Assembly: GCF_002865645.1 (NCBI RefSeq)
Contig: NW_020194519.1
Coordinates: forward strand, 2,105,542 to 2,169,541
Direction: 5' to 3'
Origin: Hyaloscypha bicolor E
Lineage: Eukaryota; Ascomycota; Leotiomycetes; Helotiales; Hyaloscyphaceae
Length of the DNA: 64,000 bases
Below the pieces are notes generated by a model. The model ran no database searches. It was not told where the DNA came from and was given only the letters and a program-made list of their open reading frames with translations. The position numbers were made by a program, and so were the translations under genes. Shown here piece after piece: positions 36,300 through 46,749 of this stretch. Position 1 is the stretch's first letter; every line of letters begins with the position of its first letter.

Positions 36300-39200
36300 A
36301 AAGAAAGTCTCTATTTTAGGGGCTTATAGTATGAATTTAGTAGAAATTAACTTAACTTATCTAATAAGAGAAAATACTCTTATAATGCCCTATATTATTA
36401 ATATAAATAGATTAGGAATTAAGTTTTCTTTTCTTATTAATACTAGAGCTAATAGTTATATTTTTATTAATATAAAGCTTATTTAGCTTATAGAATAATT
36501 CTTAGGAATAGAACTATAATCTTTTCTCTTATCCTATATTATATACGGTTTTAATAGAAAGCTAGCTAAGTTTACTAAGAAATATATAAAAGTTTTATTT
36601 CTAATTAATAAATAAAGTATTAATATACCTATAATTATCCTAGATCTTAAAAATTATAATATTATTATTATTAGAAAATAAGTAATATATATTAATATTC
36701 TAGTTAATTATAGAAAATATAGGCTTATATTATTAGTACTTCTTAGTAATAGCTAGAGAAGTAACCTAATAAGAAGTATTAAAAAGATATTAATTAATAA
36801 GATTTTATTATAAGCTATTTCTAGAAATCTTTTATTCTTAAGTAGTTTTTTTTCTTTTAAACTAATTAGAGGAAATTATATAAGACTATAGAAAAGAAGC
36901 TTCTATAGCCTAATTAAGATATAATACCTAAGTAAAAGCTAAAGAAGCAAGAAAAGATCCTTAATAAAAAGCAAATATTAGACCTAGCTATTTTTACTTT
37001 TATAGTATTTAATTATATAGCTAAGAGAGAAAATAATATTATTAGTTAAATCTTTATCTATAAGATTAATAAAGAGCTTAAAGCTCGAAAAAAAGAAGCT
37101 ATCCCTAGCCCAGAGAATTAATAACTAGAAGAAATAGAGCTTTAATAGCTATAAAGAATATTATTCTCAAAACTTAAGAAATATACCTCTATTTTCTCTA
37201 AGAAAAAATTTAATACTTTTTCTTTCTATAGACTATATAATTATAAGATTTAGATTAAAGGCCTAAAGAAAACTAAAAATATTAGATATTAATTCCTCTA
37301 GTAATAATTTACTTAAGAGCTTCTAGAAATTAAGTATTTCTTAGAAAATAATCTGGCTAAATGCTTTATTAAAGCTAGTTAGGCTTCCTTTATTTTACTA
37401 GTTCTTTTTATAAAGAAAGCAAATAGAGGTTTATAATTCTATATTAATTTTTATTATCTAAATAATATTATTCGAAAGAATTAATATTTTTATTTATTTA
37501 TTAATAAGACTTTAAGTTAATTATCTAAAGCTAAGATCTATACTAAATTAGATATTTACTAAGCTTTCTATTATATAGCTATAAACCCGGACTTTTAGGA
37601 GCTAATAATATTTCATATCTGCTATAAAGTATATAAATATAATATTCTCTAAAAAGGTCTTATAAATAGCCCGGCTATATATTAATACTATATAAATAAT
37701 ATGTTTTTCGAGTATCTAGATAACTTTTATATAATATATCTTAATAATATTCTTATTTACTTAGAAGACCTAGTAAAATACGAATAGTATATATAAAAAG
37801 TACTAAATTACTTATATCTTACTAGCTTTTAAGTAAATATTAAGAAATCGGAATTTAAAGTTATATATATAAAGTACTTGGGCTTTATTATCTTTATATC
37901 TAGTATTAAAATAAATCCTAATAAAGTTAAAGTAATATATAACTAGTAATTCCTAAAGATAATTAAGGGTATATAGTTTTTTCTCGGCTTCTATAACTTT
38001 TATAAATACTTTATTAGAAAGTATAAACGAATTATTAAATCTCTTATTTTATTTATAAAAAAGAGTATTTCTTTTAAGTAATCCGAGTAATATTAAGAGG
38101 CTTTTACTTGCTTAAAGAAAGCTATAATTTCTATTTTAGTTCTATAATACTATAATCCAGATCTGCCTATAATAATAGAAATAGATATATTTAAAGAAGT
38201 AATTACTAGCCTACTCTCTTAATAAGACCTAGAAATAGGCCTTTAGTATCCTATAGCCTATTTTTCCAGAACTATATTCCCGGTAAAGCTTAATTATAAT
38301 ATATATAATAAGGAAATACTTGCTATAATATAAGTACTAGAGAAATAGAGAACTAAGCTAGATAACTTTTAGGACGCTTCCTTTAAGATCTATTCTAATT
38401 ACTATATTTTAGAATACTTTATAACTATAAAGAAGCTCTTTTTTTAATAAGCTAAATAGGCTAAGCTTTTATTCTGCTATTACTTTAAGCTTATATATTA
38501 TTCTAGAAAATTAAATAAATAAATAAATACTTTATTATAAAAATAAGATAAAATAGATATTTAGAGCCAGATTAAGGAAAAGCTATAAACTCAAGTACTT
38601 TTTCCTAAAGATAAGATTAATCCGGAGATTATTTATAACTTATAGCTTGTAGTAATACTTTATAAAGTCGGCTTACTTAATCCGGAATTTGGCTCTAAAA
38701 ACTAAGTATATACTAAAGACTTTCCGGAGAAGAATACTCCTATTAGAGATATAATTTCCCTGAAAAAAGGTATTATATTAGAAGCTTTACTAGTAAACTC
38801 TATTATAATAGCTCTTATAGAAGTACTATTAGAAGCTCCTGCCAAATATAGTAGTTTATAACTTATAAATAAGATCCTATAAGATAATTATATATTACCG
38901 GATTTAGAAAAGCTATATATAATAGCCTAAGCTAAAAGTAATATCTAGATATTATAAGACGGCCTTCTTTTATATTATAAGAAACTTTATATTATAAAGA
39001 ATAAAATAATTCCCGAATTACCTTTATAGACTACCCTAATCTATAAAATATATAATAAATTCCTTTCTGGATATCCTAGATATATAAAGCTCTATTAGTT
39101 ATTAAAAAAGTAATATTACTAGTTATTTATAGGCAAGAATATTAATTAATACTATAGTAATTACTATACTTATAGGAAATTATATATATTCAGAAATAAG

Positions 39201-40340
39201 AAGCCTGATTTATTTTATTTCCTTCTAGTTCTTAATTATTTCTAGTAATATATTACTATAAACTTTAAGAGCTATTTAGAAAGCAAATTGGGCTATAATA
39301 TAATTACTATATTCGTAAATTACTTATTTAAGTATCTAATTATAATTCTTATATAAGATATAATTATAGTCAAGTAGCTAGTACCTCTATTTTTATTTTA
39401 TATAATATACTAAATAGATATTTCAGAAATAATTATATTAGATTAGGGACTCTAATTCATATTTGATTTTTAAAGCAAATTCTATATAAGAATTAGTATA
39501 AAGCTTAAGCTCTTTATAGCTAATTACTCCCAAATAAATAAATAAATAAAGATTATTAATTAGTATTTTAATTAGAGATTATATTTATATATTAATTATT
39601 ACTAGAATAACTAGGATAAATAGGTTATTATAATTAATTATTAATAAGCCTTCCTTTAATATAAAACTATTAGCTAGTTCCTATTTATAACTAAAAAGAG
39701 CTATAAGCCTTATACCTTACTAGACTAGAACTTTCCTATTAAAGCTAACTTACCTAAAGAGAAGCTAAATAAGAATAAAGCTAAAATATTAGTAAATTAA
39801 TTATATGAATTATAGTAACTTGCCTAAGGCTATATAAAGTAAATATAGGAATAATATATAATATAAGCTAATAAATACTATTATCTAATTAATTTCAAAG
39901 TCGGGAATAAAGTATAAATTACTATAAAGTACTAGAAATCCGATTATTCGAGCCAGAAGCTAGAGAACTAAATAGAAGGCCTATTTGAGATTCTAGAATA
40001 ATATAGCTACTTGTTTTTCCTAAAACTACTAGAAACTATAAAGATATATCTAGTTTTTTATATAGAAAAGCTATAAAAAAATCTCTAGAATTCCTTACTA
40101 GATTAAGTAAACCCGGAACTGCCCCTATTAATATTAGAGAATAGTAAATAAGAATATAGTATTAAGCGAGTTATTATAGTTAAGCTAATAAGAAATAAGC
40201 TAAAATATAGAATTTATTAGATTAGTTAGGATAAGGATCTAGTATAATATTTAGCTTTAGTACTAAGTAATAGCCTCCTGGTTTTATAGAGTTTCTATAA
40301 TAATAATATTAATAAATTAGGATTTTTATAAAACCTATAA
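36300..40340 (+). pseudogene. Gypsy pol relic (PR, RT, RNase H, IN, chromodomain-like)
   Basis: Protease motif INTRANSYIF (about 36430; DTGA family, Asp to Asn and Gly to Arg). RT catalytic site YLNNILIYLEDL (about 37735) where the family has YLDDILIYSED, followed by YIKYLGFII and FLGFYNFY. RNase H follows at about 38165-38420 (YFSRTIFPVKLNYNIY). The integrase zinc finger and core are at about 39050-39720, with CC and His residues mutated. A chromodomain-like segment (KRVIIVKLIRNKLKYRIY, about 40155-40210) ends the frame. Dozens of TAA/TAG codons. Copying and integration would have needed all these activities; none can be made now. Confidence 0.82.
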
Positions 40341-40555
40341 TATTAGCTAGACTATATAAAAAATAATACTTGTCTAGAATTATATAGAAATAATAATAAA
40401 TTCTCCTAAGTTATATAATAAAGACCCCGGTCTTTTATATATAATATTTATATCCGAGATACTAGTTTATTTTAGGAAGGAAAATAATATGAAATTAAAT
40501 AGATTAATAGCTTTTATAAAGCTCGGGAACAAGCTTATTCTAAAGAAGAAAGTAA

Positions 40556-40829
40556 TATTATAATTCCTAGATATCCGGTATCTAAAATACCTTACCAGAT
40601 ACTAGATGCCTTCTAAATATATATAATATGGCTATCTTACTAGGGAAGTATACTTGAAATATACTAGAGATATTTAGAAGGCTAAGCCCCTTCGGGACTA
40701 GTATACTATAGAGTATATATACTCCCTTGCAGCCTCCTATATTCTAATTTTCTTTTTCTTAGCTTTGAATTGTCTTTATAAGAGACCTTCTATCTTGCTT
40801 TCTAAGCCCTAAATGCCGTACCCGTAATA
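40556..40829 (+). repeat. Gypsy 3' LTR (274 bases)
   Basis: Second LTR. It is less RIP-mutated than the 5' LTR (for example GCCGTACCCGTAATA against ATTATATCTATAATA at the right edge). Confidence 0.9.
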
Positions 40830-40834
40830 ACTAG
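40830..40834. repeat. Gypsy target-site duplication, right
   Basis: ACTAG, matching 34163-34167. Confidence 0.85.
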
Positions 40835-41465
40835 TTACTCGAATTATAATTATAATTAAAACTAATATTAATATAAATCGGCCTTAATAAAAACTTAATT
40901 TAAGAATAAACTAGGCTTTTAAAAAGAGAGAATATAATAATAACACGTGCTTTACTAAGCTTTTAGTATTAAGGCTTAGTTCTAAAACGTATTTTAATCT
41001 TATTAAGGCTTAAATAAATATTTTTCCAAAATAATTCTCTTTTTTCCTTCTTTACTTTATTTATTTCCTTTATAACTAGCCTATTGGATTAATTCTTTTA
41101 GTCTTAGAATATATTCTTATATATTTCTTCTAAGCTTGAGATTACTTATACTATTATAGTTATTTAGTAATAAGGCAAAAATAATAGAGCTGCTATTAAA
41201 AGTATTTTTAATAACCTAAAAAAGAATATTAATTTAAGGAATTATATTAAAGTAATAAAGCCTAAAGGTTTTAGAAAATGGATTATTAAGTAGAATTATA
41301 CTTATTAATAAGAATACTAGGAAGTTTTCTAGGTTTATATCTTATATTTAAAGAGAAATATTTAATAGCAAGTTATTATTAAGAAGCCCGGCTTCTACCT
41401 AAGCTATTATAGTATTTAATAATTCTATAATAAGAGTAGTTATAATAGTAATTGCATTTAAGAGG
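40835..41465. other. AT-rich sequence at the edge of the repeat block
   Basis: RIP-like A/T-rich DNA with no recognised repeat, up to the sharp rise in GC near 41470. It may include the destroyed 5' part of the CBM18 gene that follows. Confidence 0.45.
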
Positions 41466-41535
41466 GCTTTCTTTCCCATGTCTACTTGTATAGTTAAGGC
41501 TAGTCCTATAAGTTTCGAGAAGGCCTCAAAGAATT

Positions 41536-42436
41536 GCGTTATAACAAATGTGGCCATGACGCGGCTTATTGTGGAACTGGTTGTCAACCCGGCTTTTGGT
41601 TTCTGCACGAATATCTCTAATAATAGTACCTGTGGTAACAATGTGACCTGCGAAGGCAGTGTGTTTAGCTCCTGTAAGTCTCGAACTCCACCTAAGCTTT
41701 CCTCTCTTCCCGTCCTTTCCCAAATTTGTGCTCTAAATCGGGATTAAGTCAAGAAACAGGTTGCTCTGAATTCTTTTTCTGTGGAACAGGTGACTCTTTC
41801 TGCGGGGCTGGTTGTCATCCTGACCTTGGATTTTGCAACCAGACAAGCTCATTGACGCTTTCATTCGCCCCATCGAGTATAATTCCAAGCTCGACAATGG
41901 TAATCGCAACATCAAGCACTGCTGCGTCTTCTTCCGCAACTCCCTCTCCGTCAGGGGCCTGCACATTCTCGCCTGGCCTAGGCAACACAACTCTTGCCAG
42001 CACGCCAGCGTCAGCAGATTATAACTTTTCAGGCGTAGCTTATTCCTTTGGCGTTCTTAACGGCACTACTGCTGGATCTTAGCTGTACGCAGGACTCAAC
42101 CAAACCGTGAACGCAACCGAACAATTCGCTTACTACCAAGTATTGACCGACATCGAGCCGCCTAGCATTGGCTGCTCAACATTTGGCTACATAATCGACG
42201 TTGATTCTGGTCTCTGCCTCACTGCGAACAAAACGCAAGGTGCCTATCCGGATTTCGAGGGAGCGGAATTGATGCTAGAGCCCTGTTATTCCTGTAGTAC
42301 CACAGGCGGGCCGCCACAGGAGCAGCTGTTTTGCTCGGATTTTTATACCCAGGGTGTTTACGATCCCTATCAATGTATGCTGTTCTTTGGAGATGCAACA
42401 TTCCCGGACAGCTTCTATGGTCCCACTTATGGATAG
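41536..42436 (+). pseudogene. Chitin-binding (CBM18/hevein-type) protein gene, broken
   Basis: Normal-composition coding sequence with two hevein-like chitin-binding modules. The first is partial (NKCGHDAAYCGTGCQPGF, about 41548-41600) and lies in a frame one base off from what follows, with a TTTT run at 41596 as the likely frameshift. The second spans a GT-AG intron: CGNNVTCEGSVFSSC, then CSEFFFCGTGDSFCGAGC, restoring the CCS..FCG...FCGAGC pattern. A Ser/Thr-rich linker follows (about 41850-41960). A TAG at 42080 (GGATCTTAGCTG) interrupts a frame that otherwise continues to 42436. No start codon or signal peptide is visible; the 5' end merges into RIP-mutated repeat DNA. Family members are secreted or wall-bound chitin binders. 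This copy is inferred dead. Confidence 0.78.
41674..41759 (+). other. Intron in the CBM18 gene
   Basis: GTAAGT donor at 41674 and ACAG acceptor ending at 41759 (86 bases). Splicing completes a Cys codon and produces the CC pair diagnostic of the hevein fold. Confidence 0.82.
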
Positions 42437-43168
42437 TCTGGAGCAGATAAACTGTCAATGATGCTTATTAATGGTGGAGATTGTATCTTCCTCCTGTTTC
42501 CTCTAACTTGAGCTTGAGAAACTCTCTGCGGGTTTACCTTTGTTGTACATAATTTCTCATTGACGTTTGTCCTGGTCGTTTGAATTAGTGTGCTCGAATG
42601 AATGGACTTAAAATTTGTCGACTGAAAGTCAAAGTGCTTTGAACACGAGGCTTCACAGCTCCAAAATGTGTCCAGACAGAAAATTTACATTGAATGAAAC
42701 AACTTTTCTGCTGTCTTGGGCTAGCCTGGTCAAAGGTGAATCGTCCCATGTATTTAAAATGGCGGTTGCCCTAAAATAAACCATGAGTCTTTTTGAATAC
42801 TTCAATCCGACATCCTTCTTCAATGCTACGGAGAACACCCAAACCACAACTCAATCAACACAGCGGTTTCCTCAATCTTCAATCTGTGCCTTCTTCGATA
42901 TTTAACAAGCAAAATCGCACATTTTCAACTTTCATCCTGATTCTAGATTTTCTCCGTGATGTTTCCCTCAGCGAGCCAACACTCGAAGCAGACTCACTTT
43001 CTCTATCCGTCCCAAAATCAAGATAAATGTTCCAACGCTAGCTCTTCCTCTTTGAGCAGGAACGGAACCGCCACTTGGGGCGACAGCGCTGCTATCGATA
43101 GGAGCCTAACAGAAGCTTTTGAGATTTCGGACCAAGGTACTCATCCAGTCATCGGGTCTCGGGATGAA
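42437..43168. other. Intergenic region
   Basis: About 730 bases of ordinary composition between the broken CBM18 gene and the 3' end of the membrane-protein gene. Only short, mutually overlapping ORFs are present. I see no conserved motif. Confidence 0.6.
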
Positions 43169-44323
43169 CTAACACGACATAAGCTCTAAGTTTAATTTGC
43201 TAACAAAAGATAACCTACCAAGAATTTCGAGGTTTTCCTTGGGCTTAGAATGTTCTTGAACTATCTTTTCATACAACTCTTTCGAATCTGATTGACTAGC
43301 AATGACTAGCTTACGCCAATCCTTCCAAATAGCAGTATTTGGCAGCAGTCCGACTTCATCTACCCAGTCTCCGTTCCCGAAGCGCCGAAGCAGCAGACCG
43401 TAAACGTGGGTACGGCTGGGAACATTCGTGCTGGTAATCTTTGAAAGGGATCCTAAGCAGGATTTTGCGTTGAGGTATTTGCCAATTTTAACGTTGGCTT
43501 GACCGAGGATGTTCATTGCAATAAATGACACTTGGTCATGCAGCGTGCCGTTTGGAATAGAGACGAAAACAAACACCAAGATCAGAAGGGTTGTGATACG
43601 AGTAAAATACTCGGTAAACTTTGAAGAAACACTGTCTTTGACCTCGACGCCAAGCCCTGTCCAACGGCTGATATCTTGGCGACTTCCCTCAAGAATCAAG
43701 CACGAGTTTCGTCGACCAATTATAATCACCGAATCTAGGCAGTCGGGCTGCGAAGGAGAGCTTGTGGCGATGTATATGCATTGGCTCTCGATAATACGCA
43801 GGGCGATTGACCACCCGGGTAATACTGCACAGTTCACAATGCCAACCCATGAAGTGTCTGGCAGGATTGCCAATAATGTTATTATCGCCGCTGTAATAAT
43901 CCAAGTGGCAAGCATCCAAGAGAGAGACCGAATGTCTTTCAGATTATTTCTAGTGTCCTGTAAGGCGGGAATCTGATAGACGGAATATCTGGAGTCGCAA
44001 AGAAGATTATAGGAGGCTATCGTATTCGCAAGACGAAGATTTCGTAACGGGGCACTCTTCCTTCCCAACTGGCTTATATATATCGGTCCAACCTTCTCTA
44101 TGGCCACGCTATAGCTCCGCAAATAGCTTTGCAGTCCAGCAGCAGGCGCAGTACATAGAATTTCATAAATCGACCGTCGCATTAGCCGATAATTCAGCTC
44201 TTCATCTTCACTCAGAAGGACCATGAATGAACTGAGGTCGAAGGTCCAGACATTGGTGTTCGCATGCGTCATTTTGTGAAGATTCGATAGCTGAAAAGGG
44301 TGGATGGCATTCTTTGAAAGCAT
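43169..44323 (-). CDS. Hypothetical multi-pass membrane protein, paralogue 1
   Basis: Intact 384-codon frame from the ATG at 44323; no known domain recognised. Four hydrophobic segments at about residues 134-153, 158-176, 242-258 and 263-280 suggest an integral membrane protein. It is clearly homologous to the 417-residue protein at 55743-56996: shared SSFMVL, NYRLM.RS, APLRN.RL, GRRNSC..L.GSR.D and IPNGT..DQ.. FI blocks run in the same order. The C-terminus is shorter than the paralogue's. GTAGGT near 43221 (minus strand) could open a short intron that changes the last residues. Its 5' end faces the 9.25-kb transposon and, beyond it, a HET-gene relic. Function unknown. Confidence 0.75.
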   Translation of the reverse strand: MLSKNAIHPFQLSNLHKMTHANTNVWTFDLSSFMVLLSEDEELNYRLMRRSIYEILCTAPAAGLQSYLRSYSVAIEKVGPIYISQLGRKSAPLRNLRLANTIASYNLLCDSRYSVYQIPALQDTRNNLKDIRSLSWMLATWIITAAIITLLAILPDTSWVGIVNCAVLPGWSIALRIIESQCIYIATSSPSQPDCLDSVIIIGRRNSCLILEGSRQDISRWTGLGVEVKDSVSSKFTEYFTRITTLLILVFVFVSIPNGTLHDQVSFIAMNILGQANVKIGKYLNAKSCLGSLSKITSTNVPSRTHVYGLLLRRFGNGDWVDEVGLLPNTAIWKDWRKLVIASQSDSKELYEKIVQEHSKPKENLEILGRLSFVSKLNLELMSC

Positions 44324-44683
44324 ACAGCGTCTTTATTTTTGTGCTCCTGCAGAACCTGCAGTCAGACCTCGCCTCAGCCCCGCGTCAGGCGCACTGGGGT
44401 GGCACAGCAAATGAAACCCCGAGGCAGAATTAACCTGGCTAGGGGTCTCCAAAGTGTTCAGGGATTCAATATGAAACCATACTCTGTGTTAACTCCTTCT
44501 AAATCCCCAGCCCCCCTCTTTTAAATAAGATGAAACAACAATGTGGCATCGTGCGAAAGACGATGGTGAAGAATCTAGAAGAGAAGCAGGTGAGATTTTA
44601 GGACATTCTTTTCTAGCGAATCGTAGTCACATGAGCGTGCCAGATGAAACGACCCGTTGGCAAGCGACTGAAAGCGAGCTGGA
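44324..44683. other. Upstream region of membrane-protein gene 1
   Basis: Ordinary composition; presumed promoter of the minus-strand gene. It is cut at 44684 by the TA duplication and terminal repeat of the 9.25-kb element. Confidence 0.5.
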
Positions 44684-44685
44684 TA
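44684..44685. repeat. TA target duplication, left (9.25-kb element)
   Basis: TA just outside the left inverted repeat; matched at 53935-53936. Confidence 0.75.
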
Positions 44686-44813
44686 CGGAAAGCCATAAGG
44701 ATCAAGTGATCAAGCGATTTTCGAATCCGGTTTTCAATGTCTGATTTGTGGCACGTGCGCACCCTACCAAAAATCGCCCGTAACCAAAATACCGTATTTT
44801 GCATATATAACCA
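44686..44813 (+). repeat. Left terminal inverted repeat (128 bases)
   Basis: Starts CGGAAAGCCATAAGGATCAA and includes the palindrome-like GATCAAGTGATC. It ends TTGCATATATAACCA. It pairs base for base with 53807-53934; the differences are mainly C/T or A/G transitions, as RIP would give. Confidence 0.93.
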
Positions 44814-44949
44814 CTATTATACTCGTATATATAACTTATATAAAGGTAGCCAAAATAAAGCTATTTGTAGTTACTAAATATATTAATATTTGTATTTGTC
44901 TTTACTATAATATCTCTAGTACCCCCTCTGCTCCCGCCCCTGCCTCTGC

Positions 44950-46680
44950 CTCCTCTTCTCAATTACTATTAACCCCCCTTTAACTTGCGTGGTCCGTATA
45001 GTAGATCCCATGAATTGCAAGGCATATCTTTCTTACTATTATTATCCTTACTATTATTCCCTATAATACTCGAAATATCTCTATCTCTATTATTCTCTTT
45101 ATTTTTATTCTTACCCTCTTTCTCTCTCTTTCCCTCTCCCTTTATTAGTCTCTTTGCTTTATTACTCTATTTCGAGGGTATTTATAGCTTTAAAGATTAA
45201 GGTTTTATAGAGGCTAACTTGGGAAAAGCTAGATCTTTTAGTACTATATTAAGGCGGTATAAGATATATACTTTACTACTATTATTATATTTGTAATTAT
45301 AATAGGCTCAGTCGAATTTGCCCTGAACTTGTATATATTTCTATTACGGGCCTTTGGGATTCTTTTTTATATAATTAATATAAGATATAGGTACTAAATA
45401 ACCTCGAGTTTGACTATATACCGCCTCTAGATTTACTATAATCTTCGGATTATCTAAGTTAGTTAGCTTCTTTCTAGGATAAAACTTTATATCTCGAATT
45501 TCTGGTATTTTATAGATATCCTTTATAACTTGTATTATCTTATTAGGGATATTAAAAAGCTCGAGATAGAACTATTTGTTAGTAGTAGTAAGAGGAGGTT
45601 ATAAGGTATTTAAAAAAAAAAAGAGGTTTAGTAGATTTAATAAATTATTATTCTAATATTTAATTAGTACTATATTCTAGCCTTTTATATAGGGAGAGTA
45701 TAACTTACTGCTTCTCTATAGTTCCTCGAGGCTTAAAGCCTTTATACTCGAGCTATATTATATTACTTATCTTTACTAGATAGGTATAAGTTATTAATAT
45801 TATTAATATTATATATATTATATTTCTTCTCTTTCTTTAAGGACTTTTTTGGTAGTATAATAAAGAATTATATTTACCTTATAGTAGGAAGAAAGGCTTA
45901 AATAATACTTGAAGAAAGAAGAAAAGAAATAAAGAAGAGGTTAGGTATAGTATTATAGTTAAGAGAAGGAGGCTTAGTTAGAAGGAAAAGAAGGCCTTTT
46001 TATAATACCCTTTTCCCGAGAAGTAATTACAAATTCGGAGTTATCTTTATATTATAAAGGCCTAAAAAATATAAAAGAATAGATTTATAAATAATCCAGA
46101 AGATCGGATTAACTTTTCTAAGCTTTCTGCCTTATAAAGTAATAATAAATTCATAAATAGAGGCAAAGATAGAATTAATAAGCTAACTAGAAAATAGAAT
46201 TAACTTTATAAATAATAGTATTTATTATACTAGTACTACTTTTATAATAGGGAATTATAGGATATAATTCCGGGGCTAAATAGTAAATTAGGTAAGCTAT
46301 ATCTATAACTCTACTACTAATATAATACTAGGGTATAGATAGAGAATTCCTGGTTAGGCCTAAAGAATATAGGATTAGGTTAGGAAGCCTAGATAACTTT
46401 GGAATTATATAAATAGTAAGTTGCCCTCTCTAAATTTTATACTAGTTTTTCGGATCTAGGGAATTATATAGTTATATAATACTAAAAATAAGCTTTCTTT
46501 ATATATAAGAGTAGAAATATTAGTATTATTTAATAATCTAGATAATATAATATAAAAATAAGACTATATTTGGAACCCTGAAATATAGAGCTATTTCTAT
46601 ATAAAATTATAATTATAATTACTCTAGTAATTATAATATTATATTTTATATAAATGCGAAAATAGGGTTTTTATACTAGT
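44950..46680 (-). pseudogene. Unrecognised minus-strand ORF relic in the 9.25-kb element
   Basis: A long minus-strand frame, open except for RIP-type stops. It reads through LFNIPNKIIQVIKDIYKIP (about 45590-45520) and YLVPISYINYIKKNPKGP (about 45400-45345), a charged Lys/Glu/Arg-rich stretch (about 45160-45080), and ends near PCNSWDLLYGPRKLKG (about 45020-44975). I do not recognise the family. It points away from the transposase gene, so the two would be transcribed divergently. Confidence 0.5.
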
Positions 46681-46749
46681 ATAGACTAATATTTAAAGAA
46701 TTATATATTTCCTTTTTTTTTTTACTCTTTATTTTAAATTATTATTATT

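Larger units (their letters stand above)
34168..40829 (+). mobile_element. Complete Ty3/gypsy LTR retrotransposon (6662 bases, dead)
   Basis: Both LTRs (34168-34439 and 40556-40829), a 5-base ACTAG duplication, and a gag-protease-RT-RNase H-integrase order with a chromodomain-like tail identify a Ty3/gypsy element. A purine-rich tract (about 40540-40553) sits just before the 3' LTR as expected for plus-strand priming. All frames are broken by RIP-type stops. Internal sequence is more AT-rich than the LTR cores. Confidence 0.93.

Noticed and set aside
41399..42458. Several antisense ORFs over the CBM18 gene
   Set aside because: They lack motifs, whereas the plus strand shows two hevein modules and a splice that restores the CC pair.
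42793..43189. Two overlapping plus-strand ORFs of 77 codons
   Set aside because: They overlap in different frames, have no recognisable domain, and lie in the intergenic gap.
43509..43976. 155-codon plus-strand ORF
   Set aside because: It is antisense to membrane-protein gene 1, which has a homologue in the window.
44985..45200. 71-codon Leu/Phe-rich ORF that looks like a membrane peptide
   Set aside because: Pyrimidine-rich strand opposite a charged stretch of the minus-strand ORF relic; composition artefact.
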